Source: an uncultured Eubacteriales bacterium
Lineage (GTDB): Bacteria; Bacillota; Clostridia; Oscillospirales; Oscillospiraceae
Reading direction: 5' to 3'
Assembly (NCBI GenBank): GCA_900546415.1
Contig: URCY01000029.1
Location: forward strand, 1 to 22,279
Length of the DNA stretch: 22,279 nucleotides
Part shown: positions 12,865 to 20,641 of the stretch, in pieces
Layout: every line of letters starts with the position of its first letter
Numbering within the stretch: the first letter of the stretch is position 1
The notes under the pieces: model-generated
What the model saw: only the letters and a program-made list of their open reading frames with translations
Told to the model about the DNA's origin: nothing
The model's database searches: none
Made by a program: the position numbers and the translations under genes

Positions 12865-13347
12865 ATGAAACGCAAGCTGAATATCATTGACATTCTGATC
12901 CTGCTGGTTCTTGTGGCGGCGATCGCCTTTGCGGTCGTGAAGGTAGTCGGCCGCAGCGGCGCCGATGGCGCGGACACGGCCGACGCGCTGAGCGAGCCGA
13001 ACCTGCGCTTTGAAATGACCACGGACGAGCTTTCCAAGACGCTGGCCGACAGCATTCAGGCCGCGCTCACGGCCGGCAAGACCAAGGTAGGCAACGTGGA
13101 GGCCGAGGCCGGCCGCATCTACAACGGCGATAAGCTCATCGACGCCTGCGTGACGAAGGTGACCGCCGAGCCGGGCGAGACCGACGGTTCCTATGTTCTG
13201 CATATCACCGTTGAGGCCAAGGCCACGCCATCCTCCGGCCATTACAGCGTCGGCACGCAGGAGGTCCGCATCGGTAAGGAGCTTTATCTCAAGACGCTCG
13301 ACGTTGAGATCATCGCCACGGTCGACCGCATGGAGAAGCTCTCATGA
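12865..13347 (+). CDS. DUF4330 family membrane-anchored protein
   Basis: The 160-residue protein has a basic start and one membrane segment (IIDILILLVLVAAIAFAVVKVVG, residues ~7-29). An extracytoplasmic domain of ~125 residues follows (LRFEMTTDELSKTLADSIQ..., KVGNVEAEAGRIYNGDKLIDACVTKV, YSVGTQEVRIGKELYLKT). This is the pattern of the DUF4330 family in Firmicutes, which is uncharacterised and often next to polysaccharide genes. The ATG at 12865 follows TTTTGGAGGT by four bases; upstream extension of the frame to 12700 is ruled out by the promoter. Its stop overlaps the next start (ATGA at 13344), so it is coupled to the ligase-like polymerase. A role in polymer assembly is only inferred. Confidence 0.82.
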   Translation: MKRKLNIIDILILLVLVAAIAFAVVKVVGRSGADGADTADALSEPNLRFEMTTDELSKTLADSIQAALTAGKTKVGNVEAEAGRIYNGDKLIDACVTKVTAEPGETDGSYVLHITVEAKATPSSGHYSVGTQEVRIGKELYLKTLDVEIIATVDRMEKLS

Positions 13348-14924
13348 ATGAGCTGCTCACGACCAGTCTGGTCTGGCGCTTATGCGCCATGCTCGCGGGC
13401 TGGCTGAGGCGCAGTCCGCTCGGACGCGGGATGCGCGCGCTCGGGCGTCTCTGGCGCGAAAGCGCGACCTACCGGCTCTTTGCATGGCTGCTGAAGCGCC
13501 CCTGCGCCGTCGAGTCCTCGGCCTACTGCGCCGCCTCGGAGCGCCGCAGCGCCCGTCTTTCCGCTTGGGGACAGGCGCATCTGCTCCCGGCGTTGCGGCA
13601 GAGCCTGTTCGGCGGTCTCTGTCAGGCAATCGGCCGGGCATTCCGCGAGAGTCTGCTGCTCGGCCGGCTCTGCCAGGGCGGCTTCACGGCCGTGCTGCTG
13701 GCGATCGTCGCGGCCTATGCCCCGCTTGACTGGCTGCTGCGCGACGTGCTGCAGCTCAGTCTGCTCGGCTCGATCTGGGACGAGCTGCTGCTGCTCGTCG
13801 GCTTCGTCTGGGCGCTCTATCAGCGCGCGTCGGCGCAGAAGCCGCTGCGCAGCCGCGTCAGCGGCGCAGGGCTGGGCGTCGGGCTGTATCTGCTGATCGG
13901 TCTTGTCCTCCTCGTCTGGACGTGGAGCGCCCCGGTCTCCGTCAGCATCAGCGGTTTCCGCGCCTCGATGCAGTATCTGCTGCTGTTCTATCTTGTCATA
14001 AATCTGCTGCGCGACCGCGCCGACCTGCTGCTCATGACCAAGGTCATCGTGCTGCTCGGCGCGCTCATCGCGCTCTACGGCGTGGCGCAGTATCTGCTCG
14101 GCGTCGAGATCCCGTCGAACTGGACGGATCAGGCCGAGACCGCCGTGCGCACGCGCGTGTTCAGCATCTTCAGCAACCCGAACATCCTCGGCGGCTATCT
14201 GGTGCTCGTCACGCCGATCACCGTCGGCATGGCCTACACGGTCGACGCCCCGGCGGAAAAGGTGTTTTACTGGCTCTGCGCCCTGTGCATGTGCCTGGCC
14301 TGCCTGTTCACCATGACGCGCGGCGCGTGGTTCGCGCTGGTCGTGGCCGCCGTCTGCTTCGCGCTGATCGTCGACCGCCGTCTGCTCCTGCTGATGCTCG
14401 TCGGCGGGATCGCGGCCTGCTTCCTGCCCTTCGTGCGCAGCCGCATCGGCTACCTCTTCACCGACGCCTTTGTCGAGTCGAACAACCGCGGCGGCCGCGC
14501 CGCCCGCTGGGATCGCGCCTTCGGCTATCTCGACCGCGCCGACCACTGGGCGCAGGGGCTGGGCTTCGGCCGCTACGGCGGCGCCGTGGCTATGCAGAAC
14601 CCGATCAATTCCACATTTGAATACGCCTATGTGGACAATTATTACGTCAAGATCCTCGCGGAAAACGGCATCGTCGGCCTCTGCGGCTTCATCACCTCAA
14701 TGCTCCTGCTGCTCTGGAACGGCGCGCGCGCTGCGGCGGCCGCCGTCCGCGCGAGGCTCCGGCCGCTGACAGCCGGGATGCTCTGCGGCCTGATCGGAAT
14801 GCTTACGGCGAGCTTCTTCGAGAGTCTCTGGGAGGAGCCGTATCTGATGGCCATGTTCTTCTCGGTCGCCGCGATGATGATCTTCGCCGGACGCCCCGAG
14901 GCAGAGCGCTCCGCTCCCAACTGA
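13344..14924 (+). CDS. O-antigen ligase/polymerase-like membrane protein (Wzy/WaaL superfamily)
   Basis: The 526-residue polytopic protein has about 10-12 hydrophobic helices after an unusually long basic, cytoplasm-like N-terminal region (~residues 1-105). The core family signature is visible: RVFSIFSNPNILGGYLVLVTPI (~268-289), then FTMTRGAWFALVVAAVC, a large external loop (~375-445, ...RAARWDRAFGYLDRADHWAQGLGFGRYGG...YVDNYYVKILAENGIVGL), and final helices. In this superfamily the loop carries the catalytic Arg/His residues for polymerising or ligating lipid-linked glycans. It is coupled to DUF4330 and divergent from GT-CsaB, so it probably polymerises or attaches a secondary cell-wall polysaccharide. 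The family is secure; the substrate is inferred. Confidence 0.88.
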   Translation: MNELLTTSLVWRLCAMLAGWLRRSPLGRGMRALGRLWRESATYRLFAWLLKRPCAVESSAYCAASERRSARLSAWGQAHLLPALRQSLFGGLCQAIGRAFRESLLLGRLCQGGFTAVLLAIVAAYAPLDWLLRDVLQLSLLGSIWDELLLLVGFVWALYQRASAQKPLRSRVSGAGLGVGLYLLIGLVLLVWTWSAPVSVSISGFRASMQYLLLFYLVINLLRDRADLLLMTKVIVLLGALIALYGVAQYLLGVEIPSNWTDQAETAVRTRVFSIFSNPNILGGYLVLVTPITVGMAYTVDAPAEKVFYWLCALCMCLACLFTMTRGAWFALVVAAVCFALIVDRRLLLLMLVGGIAACFLPFVRSRIGYLFTDAFVESNNRGGRAARWDRAFGYLDRADHWAQGLGFGRYGGAVAMQNPINSTFEYAYVDNYYVKILAENGIVGLCGFITSMLLLLWNGARAAAAAVRARLRPLTAGMLCGLIGMLTASFFESLWEEPYLMAMFFSVAAMMIFAGRPEAERSAPN

Positions 14925-14961
14925 AAAAACAGCCGGACGCCCCGTGCGTCCGGCTGTTTCG
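14925..14961 (+). terminator. Terminator after the ligase-like gene
   Basis: AAACAGCCGGACGC (14927-14940) and GCGTCCGGCTGTTT (14946-14959) form a perfect 14-bp stem with a 5-base loop, starting just after the stop codon. The U-tract is short on the plus strand and longer on the minus strand. Confidence 0.8.
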
Positions 14962-15004
14962 CTGCAAAATTTCCGGTTTATCCCGGCCTCCGGTGAAAAA
15001 AAGA

Positions 15005-15033
15005 TTGTATTCAAGGGAAAAATATAGTATAAT
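15005..15033 (+). promoter_or_regulatory. Promoter of gpmI
   Basis: TTGTAT (15005-15010) and TATAAT (15028-15033) are 17 bases apart. Transcription would start near 15040, and TGGAGG (15054-15059) is the ribosome binding site. Confidence 0.7.
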
Positions 15034-15068
15034 GTACAGACTGAAATGGATATGGAGGCAATTGCACC

Positions 15069-16634
15069 ATGAAAAAACCGATTGTTTTAGTAATTATGGA
15101 CGGCGTCGGCAAGGGTGACGGCGGCAGCGGCGACGCAGTCGCGGTCGCGAAGACCCCGACGCTCGATCATCTGCTTGCAACCTGCCCGCATACTTGGCTC
15201 AAGGCGCACGGGACGGCCGTCGGCCTGCCCACCGACGACGATATGGGCAACTCCGAGGTCGGCCACAACGCGCTGGGCTGCGGCCAGATCTATTCGCAGG
15301 GCGCAAAGCTCGTCAGCGAGTCGATCGAAAACGGCAAGCTTTTTGAATCCGCCACATGGAAGGCGCTGATCGCCAACTGCGTCGGCACCGGCAAGGCCTT
15401 CCACTTCCTCGGCCTGCTGTCCGACGGCAACGTCCACAGCAACATCTCGCATCTGTTCGCCCTGCTGCGCCATGCGCACGCCGAGGGCGTCAAGCGCGCC
15501 TATTGCCACATCCTGCTCGACGGCCGCGACGTCCCGGCCACGAGCGCGCTGGACTACGTCCGACAGCTTGAGGACGTGCTGGCCGAGCTGCGCAAGGACG
15601 GCTGCGACTACCGCATCGCCTCCGGCGGCGGCAGAATGCAGATCACCATGGATCGCTACGAGGCCAACTGGAAGATGGTCGAGGACGGCTGGCGCACCCA
15701 TGTGCAGGGGCTCGGCCGTCAGTTCCCGAGCGCCGAGGAGGCCATTGAGACCTACCGCAGGGAGCTGGGCTGCATCGATCAGGATCTGCCCGCCTTCGTC
15801 GTCGCCGAGAACGGCGAGCCGGTCGCGCGCATTGCCAACGGCGACTCCGTCGTGCTCTTCAACTTCCGCGGCGACCGCGCGCAGGAGATCTCCCTCGCCT
15901 TCGACCGCAAGGACTTCGACAAGTTCGACCGCGGCGACTACACCGGCGTGCTCTATGCCGGTATGCTGGAATACGACGGCGACCTCAAGATCCCGACGCG
16001 CTACCTCGTCGAGCCGCCCGTCATCCGCAACACCCTGACCGAGCTTTGCTGCGCCAACGGCATCCGCGAATACGCTCTGTCCGAGACGCAGAAATACGGC
16101 CACGTCACCTATTTCTGGAACGGCAACCGCTCCGGCAAGGTCGACGAAGCCCTCGAGACGTATGACGAGATCCCCTCGGACGTCATCCCCTTCGAGCAGG
16201 CACCGGCGATGAAATCCGTCGAGATCGCCGACCACATGATCGCGGCGATGGAGAGCAGAAAATACGATTTCCTGCGCTGCAACTTCCCGAACGGCGACAT
16301 GGTCGGCCACACCGGCGTGATGTCGGCGGTCGTGACGGCCATGGAGTGCGTCGACACCGGCGTGCGCCGTATTATCGAGGCGGCCGACCGTCTGGGCTAC
16401 ACGGTGCTCGTCACCGCCGACCACGGCAACGCCGACCAGATGACCGAGACCAAGAAGGGCAAGACCTCCGTGCGCACGGCGCACAGCCTGAACCCCGTTC
16501 CGTTCATCATCTATGATCCGGGCGTGCAGCACACCATCAAGGAGGGGCATTTCGGTCTGGCCAACGTCGCGCCGACCGTGGCGACCCTGCTGGGGCTGAA
16601 GGCGCCCGCCTGCTGGGAAGAGAGTATGCTCTGA
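15069..16634 (+). CDS. gpmI: 2,3-bisphosphoglycerate-independent phosphoglycerate mutase
   Basis: This glycolytic enzyme of 521 residues interconverts 3- and 2-phosphoglycerate through a phosphoserine intermediate, using two Mn ions. Visible signatures are metal ligand D11 in IMDGVG, the nucleophile S62 in DDMGNSEVGHNALG, LLDGRDVPATSA, GGRMQITMDRYEANW, FNFRGDRAQE, NFPNGDMVGHTG, and ADHGNADQM near residue 455 (metal-binding). Length and architecture (phosphatase domain with an inserted phosphotransferase domain) are normal. It has its own promoter. No terminator separates it from the downstream Asp23-like gene 36 bases later, so read-through is likely. Confidence 0.96.
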   Translation: MKKPIVLVIMDGVGKGDGGSGDAVAVAKTPTLDHLLATCPHTWLKAHGTAVGLPTDDDMGNSEVGHNALGCGQIYSQGAKLVSESIENGKLFESATWKALIANCVGTGKAFHFLGLLSDGNVHSNISHLFALLRHAHAEGVKRAYCHILLDGRDVPATSALDYVRQLEDVLAELRKDGCDYRIASGGGRMQITMDRYEANWKMVEDGWRTHVQGLGRQFPSAEEAIETYRRELGCIDQDLPAFVVAENGEPVARIANGDSVVLFNFRGDRAQEISLAFDRKDFDKFDRGDYTGVLYAGMLEYDGDLKIPTRYLVEPPVIRNTLTELCCANGIREYALSETQKYGHVTYFWNGNRSGKVDEALETYDEIPSDVIPFEQAPAMKSVEIADHMIAAMESRKYDFLRCNFPNGDMVGHTGVMSAVVTAMECVDTGVRRIIEAADRLGYTVLVTADHGNADQMTETKKGKTSVRTAHSLNPVPFIIYDPGVQHTIKEGHFGLANVAPTVATLLGLKAPACWEESML

Positions 16635-16670
16635 GCCCACGAACCACTTTGCTTTTAAGGAGGATTTTTC

Positions 16671-17024
16671 ATGATTCGCCGCGAAAATGAGCTCGGCAGC
16701 ATCGCTGTCGGCAACAATGTATTCACGAAAATCGCCGGGAACGCCGCCACGAACTGCTTCGGCGTCAAGGGCATGGCGATCCGTTCGGTCAAAGACGGGC
16801 TGGTGCACCTGCTCCGTCTGGAGTCCATGGGCAAGGGCGTCCATGTTGAGACCAACGAGGACGGCACGCTCTCCATCGAGCTGCACATCATGGTCGACCG
16901 TGGCGTGAACCTTTCCGCAGTCGGAGATTCCATCATCTCCGAGGTGCGTTATATGGTCTGCAAGCAGACCGACATTCAAGTCCGCGATGTCACGATCTAC
17001 GTTGACTCGATGGTCATTGACTGA
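16671..17024 (+). CDS. Asp23/Gls24 family protein (YloU-like)
   Basis: The 117-residue small soluble protein has the Asp23/Gls24 pattern: ELGSIAVGNNVFTKIAGNAATNCFGVKGM at the start, VHVETNEDGTLSIELHIMVDRGVNLSAVGDSIISEVRYMV in the middle, and VRDVTIYVDSMV at the end. Members are abundant envelope-associated proteins of Gram-positive bacteria. YloU, as here, is consistently encoded just before the DAK2-domain kinase YloV/FakA. An excellent AAGGAGG lies seven bases before the ATG. The biochemical role is not established. Confidence 0.93.
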   Translation: MIRRENELGSIAVGNNVFTKIAGNAATNCFGVKGMAIRSVKDGLVHLLRLESMGKGVHVETNEDGTLSIELHIMVDRGVNLSAVGDSIISEVRYMVCKQTDIQVRDVTIYVDSMVID

Positions 17025-17040
17025 GAGGCAGGTGCACAAA

Positions 17041-18708
17041 TTGACAGAGAAAATTCAAGGGGCGCAGCTCCGGAAAATGATTTGCGGAGCTGCGTCCGTT
17101 GTGGAGCAGCATAAGCAGCAGATCAACGAGCTGAACGTCTTCCCGGTGCCGGACGGCGACACCGGCACGAATATGAGCATGACGCTCAACGCCGCCGCCG
17201 CCGATCTGCGCAAGCTGCACGAGCCGACGCTCACGAAGGTCGCCGACGCCACCGCCTCGGCGATGCTGCGCGGCGCGCGCGGCAACTCCGGCGTCATTCT
17301 TTCGCTGCTGTTCCGCGGCTTCTCGCGCAGCCTCAAGGGGCTGGAGGAATGCGACGGCCGTCAGCTCGCCGCCGCGCTTCAGGCCGGCGTCGAGGCCGCG
17401 TATAAGGCCGTGATGAAGCCCGCCGAGGGCACGATCCTGACCGTCGCGCGCATTGCCGCCGAGCAGGCCGTCGAGGTCGACGAGCCGTGCTTCGAGACCG
17501 TTCTCACCGTCGCCATTGACGGCGCGACCGGGGCGCTGGCCGAGACGGTCGAGCAGAACCCGGTCCTGAAAAAGGCCGGCGTGGTCGACGCGGGCGGCAA
17601 GGGCTGGCTCTACGTCCTGCAAACCATGCTCGACGTGGCGCAGGGCAAGGAGATTGCCGAGCCGACCGCCTCCTCCGAGGTCAAGGAGCAGGCGGATTTC
17701 AACGAATTCGACACCGGCGACATCACCTTCGCCTTCGACACCGTCTATATCGTCCGCAAGTTTGAGGAGGACGTCGACCTGACGCCCCTGCGCCGCTACC
17801 TTGACACGATCGGCGACAGCATCGTCATCGGCGAGGACGACGAGGCCTTCAAGGTGCATGTGCACACGAACATTCCCGGCGCGGCGCTGACCGAGTCGCA
17901 GAAATACGGCACGCTGGAGCTTGCCAAGATCGAGAACATGCAGATGCAGCATGACGATCTTGCCGCCGGGCGCGCCGCCCGCAGCACCGACGACCTCGAG
18001 CAGCTCGAGCAGGAGCTGGAGAACGCCGAGCCGACCGTCGCCGCCCCCGAGAAGCACTACGGCATGGTCGCCGTCTGCGCAGGCGAGGGGCTGGCCAACG
18101 CCTTCCGCGAGCTGGGCGCCGACAACATCATCTCCGGCGGCCAGACGATGAACCCCTCCACGCAGGACATCCTCGAGAAGGTCAACGCGACGCCCGCCGA
18201 GGTGGTCTTTGTCTTCCCGAACAACAAAAACATCATTATGGCCGCCGAGCAGGTGCAGCCACTGACCGAGAAAAAGGTCGTCGTGATTCCGAGCAAGACC
18301 GTGCCGCAGGGCATTTCGGCCATGCTGGTCTTTGACCCCGACGCCGGTGAGGACAGCAACGCCGCCGCCATGCGCGAGGCCATGAAAAACGTCACGACCA
18401 TGCAGCTGACCTACGCCGCGCGGGATTCCGATTTCGACGGCCACGACATCCACGCCGGAGAATATCTCGCGCTCAACGGCGGCGCGCTCTTCGGCAACGA
18501 CACCGATATGGACGCCCTCCTGCGCCGTATGGCCGAAAGCCTGAACAACGAGGGCAAGGAATTCATCACGATCTTCTACGGCGCGGACACGAACGAGGAA
18601 CAGGCGCATAACGCTGCGGCGATCTTCTCGGCCGCCTGCCCGGACGCCGAGATCACGGTTATGAACGGCGGCCAGCCGGTCTATTACTTCCTGATCTCCG
18701 CCGAATAA
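17041..18708 (+). CDS. DAK2-domain fatty acid kinase FakA-like (YloV)
   Basis: The 555-residue cytoplasmic kinase phosphorylates fatty acids presented by a FakB (DegV-family) partner, feeding exogenous fatty acids into phospholipid synthesis. The N-terminal DAK2 nucleotide-binding domain has NVFPVPDGDTGTNMSMTL (Mg-ATP ligands D38, D40) and LRGARGNSGVILSLLFRGF; the middle has EGTILTVARIAAE and VDAGGKGW. The C-terminal DegV-like half begins around residue 340 (KHYGMVAVCAGEGLANAF, FVFPNNKNIIMAAEQ, VIPSKTVPQGISAML). I chose the TTG at 17041, with AGGTG six bases upstream; the frame is open to 16987 but that overlaps yloU. It follows the Asp23 gene by 16 bases. No fakB is in the window. Confidence 0.92.
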   Translation: MTEKIQGAQLRKMICGAASVVEQHKQQINELNVFPVPDGDTGTNMSMTLNAAAADLRKLHEPTLTKVADATASAMLRGARGNSGVILSLLFRGFSRSLKGLEECDGRQLAAALQAGVEAAYKAVMKPAEGTILTVARIAAEQAVEVDEPCFETVLTVAIDGATGALAETVEQNPVLKKAGVVDAGGKGWLYVLQTMLDVAQGKEIAEPTASSEVKEQADFNEFDTGDITFAFDTVYIVRKFEEDVDLTPLRRYLDTIGDSIVIGEDDEAFKVHVHTNIPGAALTESQKYGTLELAKIENMQMQHDDLAAGRAARSTDDLEQLEQELENAEPTVAAPEKHYGMVAVCAGEGLANAFRELGADNIISGGQTMNPSTQDILEKVNATPAEVVFVFPNNKNIIMAAEQVQPLTEKKVVVIPSKTVPQGISAMLVFDPDAGEDSNAAAMREAMKNVTTMQLTYAARDSDFDGHDIHAGEYLALNGGALFGNDTDMDALLRRMAESLNNEGKEFITIFYGADTNEEQAHNAAAIFSAACPDAEITVMNGGQPVYYFLISAE

Positions 18709-18742
18709 CACAACCAAAAACGCGGGACTGCCCGCCGAAAGG

Positions 18743-18806
18743 AATGACCGCCATGCGCACTGTGCTCATAACCGATGTTCGTTATCGCACGGCCATGGCG
18801 GTCATT
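18743..18806 (+). promoter_or_regulatory. Long hairpin enclosing the start codon of the ATP-grasp gene
   Basis: AATGACCGCCATG (18743-18755) and CATGGCGGTCATT (18794-18806) are perfect 13-base inverted repeats. Inside, GTGC (18762-18765) pairs with GCAC (18787-18790) and ATAAC (18768-18772) with GTTAT (18781-18785). The start codon (18753-18755) is within the outer stem and the AAAGGA binding site abuts it, so folding would block initiation. Confidence 0.7.
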
Positions 18807-19880
18807 CGTCCGTTAAAGCGCGCCGGATACCGCATCCTCGCCGTGCAGGCGTCGGCGGAGGCCCCGCTCGACCCGCCCGCCTTTGTCTGCCGCAGCGTGG
18901 ACGAATGCGTCCGGCTGGACGGCTCGGTGCATGACGCCGCCTATGCCGACCGTCTGCTCGCCCTCTGCCGGGCGCAGACGGAGCGCCCCGCGCTCTTCCC
19001 GATCGGTGCGGACACGCTGTCCGCCGTTGCGGCGCGCCGCGCGGAATTTCAGGCGGTCTGCGATCTTCTCGTCGCCGATCCCGAAATTCTGGATTCCGCG
19101 AACGATAAACGCGTCGTTGCGCGCGCCGCGCTGGCCTGCGGCGTTCCGGTCCCGCGGGAATTTGACGTCGCAAACGGCGAACGGCCGGTCTTCCCGGTGA
19201 TTCTGAAGCCGCGCTGCGGCGAGAAGCTGGGTCTGCACGCCGAGCAGCGCTACGCCGTCGCGCGCAACGCGGCCGAATTTGACGCCGCCTGGGCGCGCAT
19301 GTCCGCCCTCGACCCGCAATGCCTCGTGCAGGAGCTGGTAGAAGGCCCCAGCTGCGGCGTCTGCCTCGTGATGGATGCCGAGAGCCGCCCGGTCAGCGTC
19401 TTCTGCCACCGCCGCATCCGCGAATACCCGATCACGGGCGGGCCGTCTGCCTGCTGTGAGAGCCTGTATGACGAAAAAATGGTCGTGCAGGCCGTCTCCC
19501 TGCTGCAGGCGCTGCATTTTGTCGGCATTGCCATGGTCGAGTTCAAGGGCGGCCGCGTGCTCGAGATCAACCCGCGCGTCTGGGGCAGCTATCCCCTGAC
19601 CGAGGCCGCCGGAAGCCGCTTTGCGGAGGATTACATCCGCGCCGCCTCCGGCACGGTCTTTGCGCAGCCCGACGCGGCCTATCGGCGCGGACAGCGGATG
19701 CGCTTCGTGCTCAACGACACGCTCAGCGTCCTCGCGCACCTGAAGAAGGGGCATCTGCGCGTCGCCGCGTCCGGCCTTGCCGACCTCTTTCGCGCAAAGG
19801 AGGCGCTGTTCCGCTTCCGCGACCAACGTCCCTTCTGGCGCTATCTGCACCAAACCCTTCGGAAAGGAACGCGCGCATGA
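18753..19880 (+). CDS. ATP-grasp domain protein (carbamoyl-phosphate-synthase-like ligase)
   Basis: The 375-residue soluble enzyme has an N-terminal Rossmann-like subdomain (TVLITDVRYRTAMAVIRPLKRAGY) that resembles the pre-ATP-grasp fold. An ATP-grasp domain follows, with VILKPRCGEKLG, CLVQELVEGPSCGV and the metal-binding stretch VEFKGGRVLEINPRVWGSYPL (~268-288). Such enzymes join a carboxylate to an amine or other nucleophile through an acyl phosphate. The substrate is unknown. I prefer the ATG at 18753 because AAAGGA is nine bases upstream; the ATG at 18744 adjoins that site too closely. It heads an overlapping operon with a PHP phosphoesterase (ATGA at 19877) and a polysaccharide deacetylase, which suggests a role in modifying a surface glycan. 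Its start codon lies in a long hairpin. Confidence 0.88.
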   Translation: MRTVLITDVRYRTAMAVIRPLKRAGYRILAVQASAEAPLDPPAFVCRSVDECVRLDGSVHDAAYADRLLALCRAQTERPALFPIGADTLSAVAARRAEFQAVCDLLVADPEILDSANDKRVVARAALACGVPVPREFDVANGERPVFPVILKPRCGEKLGLHAEQRYAVARNAAEFDAAWARMSALDPQCLVQELVEGPSCGVCLVMDAESRPVSVFCHRRIREYPITGGPSACCESLYDEKMVVQAVSLLQALHFVGIAMVEFKGGRVLEINPRVWGSYPLTEAAGSRFAEDYIRAASGTVFAQPDAAYRRGQRMRFVLNDTLSVLAHLKKGHLRVAASGLADLFRAKEALFRFRDQRPFWRYLHQTLRKGTRA

Positions 19881-20641
19881 CCCAATTCAAGCTTGATCTG
19901 CATATTCACACGGAGCGCTCGCCCGACAGCCGCATGACGCTTACGCAGGCCGCCGCAGCCGCCAAGCAGCGCGGCGTCGACGCGCTGGCCGTCTGCGACC
20001 ATAACCGCTGCGCCTCCGGGGACGTGTTCGCGCGCCCCGTGCGCGACGGCGTGCTCCTGATCCCCGGCGTGGAGTACTCCACCGAGTCCGGCCACCTGCT
20101 CGGGCTTTTTTTGCAGCGTCCCTGCATCTGCCCGGGCGAGGAAACCGGGCGCGTCCGCTTTGACGACGCCGTTCGCGTCGTTCGCGAGGCCGGCGGGCTG
20201 TGCGTGCTGGCGCACCCCTTTGAGCTGACGCAGCGCAGCGAGGCCGAGATCGCCGCGCAGATTGCGGCGCTTCGCGACCGGCTCGACGGTCTTGAGACGC
20301 ACAACTGCCGCGCGACGAAAAAGCGCCGCAATGCCAACCGTCTGGCAGAGGCCGAGGCCGTGCGGCACGGGCTGCTGCAAACCGCCGGGAGCGACGCGCA
20401 CCAGCCCTCCGAGGTCGGCCGCGCATGGGTCGCCGTCTCCGCCGAGACGTGTACCGTCCCGGCTCTGCGCGCCGCGCTGTCCGCCCCGGGCGGCTTTTCC
20501 TGCGCCAGATGCAAGCAGCTCGCCTTCGCGCGCAGCCGCCTGACCTACCTGAAAAAGAAAAAATCCGGCGTGAGCGCCTATCTGAAATGGCTGCCCTACG
20601 CCGCACTCTGCGCCCTGCGCAATCTGAGAGGTGGAACATGA
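19877..20641 (+). CDS. PHP-domain metal-dependent phosphoesterase
   Basis: The 254-residue protein has the full set of PHP motifs: DLHIHTERS (H9, H11), VCDHN (D41, H42), PGVEYST (E67), VLAHPFE (H113), ETHNCR (H142), and AGSDAHQPSEVG (D173, H175). These coordinate a trinuclear metal centre that hydrolyses phosphoesters. A basic C-terminal tail (~205-254: ARSRLTYLKKKKSGVSAYLKWLPYAALCALRNLRG) follows the catalytic domain and may associate with membrane or nucleic acid. It overlaps both neighbours by ATGA junctions, so the three products are probably made in fixed proportion. The substrate is unknown; with a deacetylase alongside, a phosphorylated sugar is a reasonable guess. Confidence 0.9.
   Translation: MTQFKLDLHIHTERSPDSRMTLTQAAAAAKQRGVDALAVCDHNRCASGDVFARPVRDGVLLIPGVEYSTESGHLLGLFLQRPCICPGEETGRVRFDDAVRVVREAGGLCVLAHPFELTQRSEAEIAAQIAALRDRLDGLETHNCRATKKRRNANRLAEAEAVRHGLLQTAGSDAHQPSEVGRAWVAVSAETCTVPALRAALSAPGGFSCARCKQLAFARSRLTYLKKKKSGVSAYLKWLPYAALCALRNLRGGT

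Noticed and set aside
15087..17039. 650-residue minus-strand ORF
   Set aside because: It is a shadow of gpmI and the Asp23 gene, whose motifs and ribosome binding sites are unambiguous on the plus strand.
17014..18717. 567-residue minus-strand ORF
   Set aside because: It is antisense of the FakA-like gene and low in complexity, with no recognisable domain or start signal.
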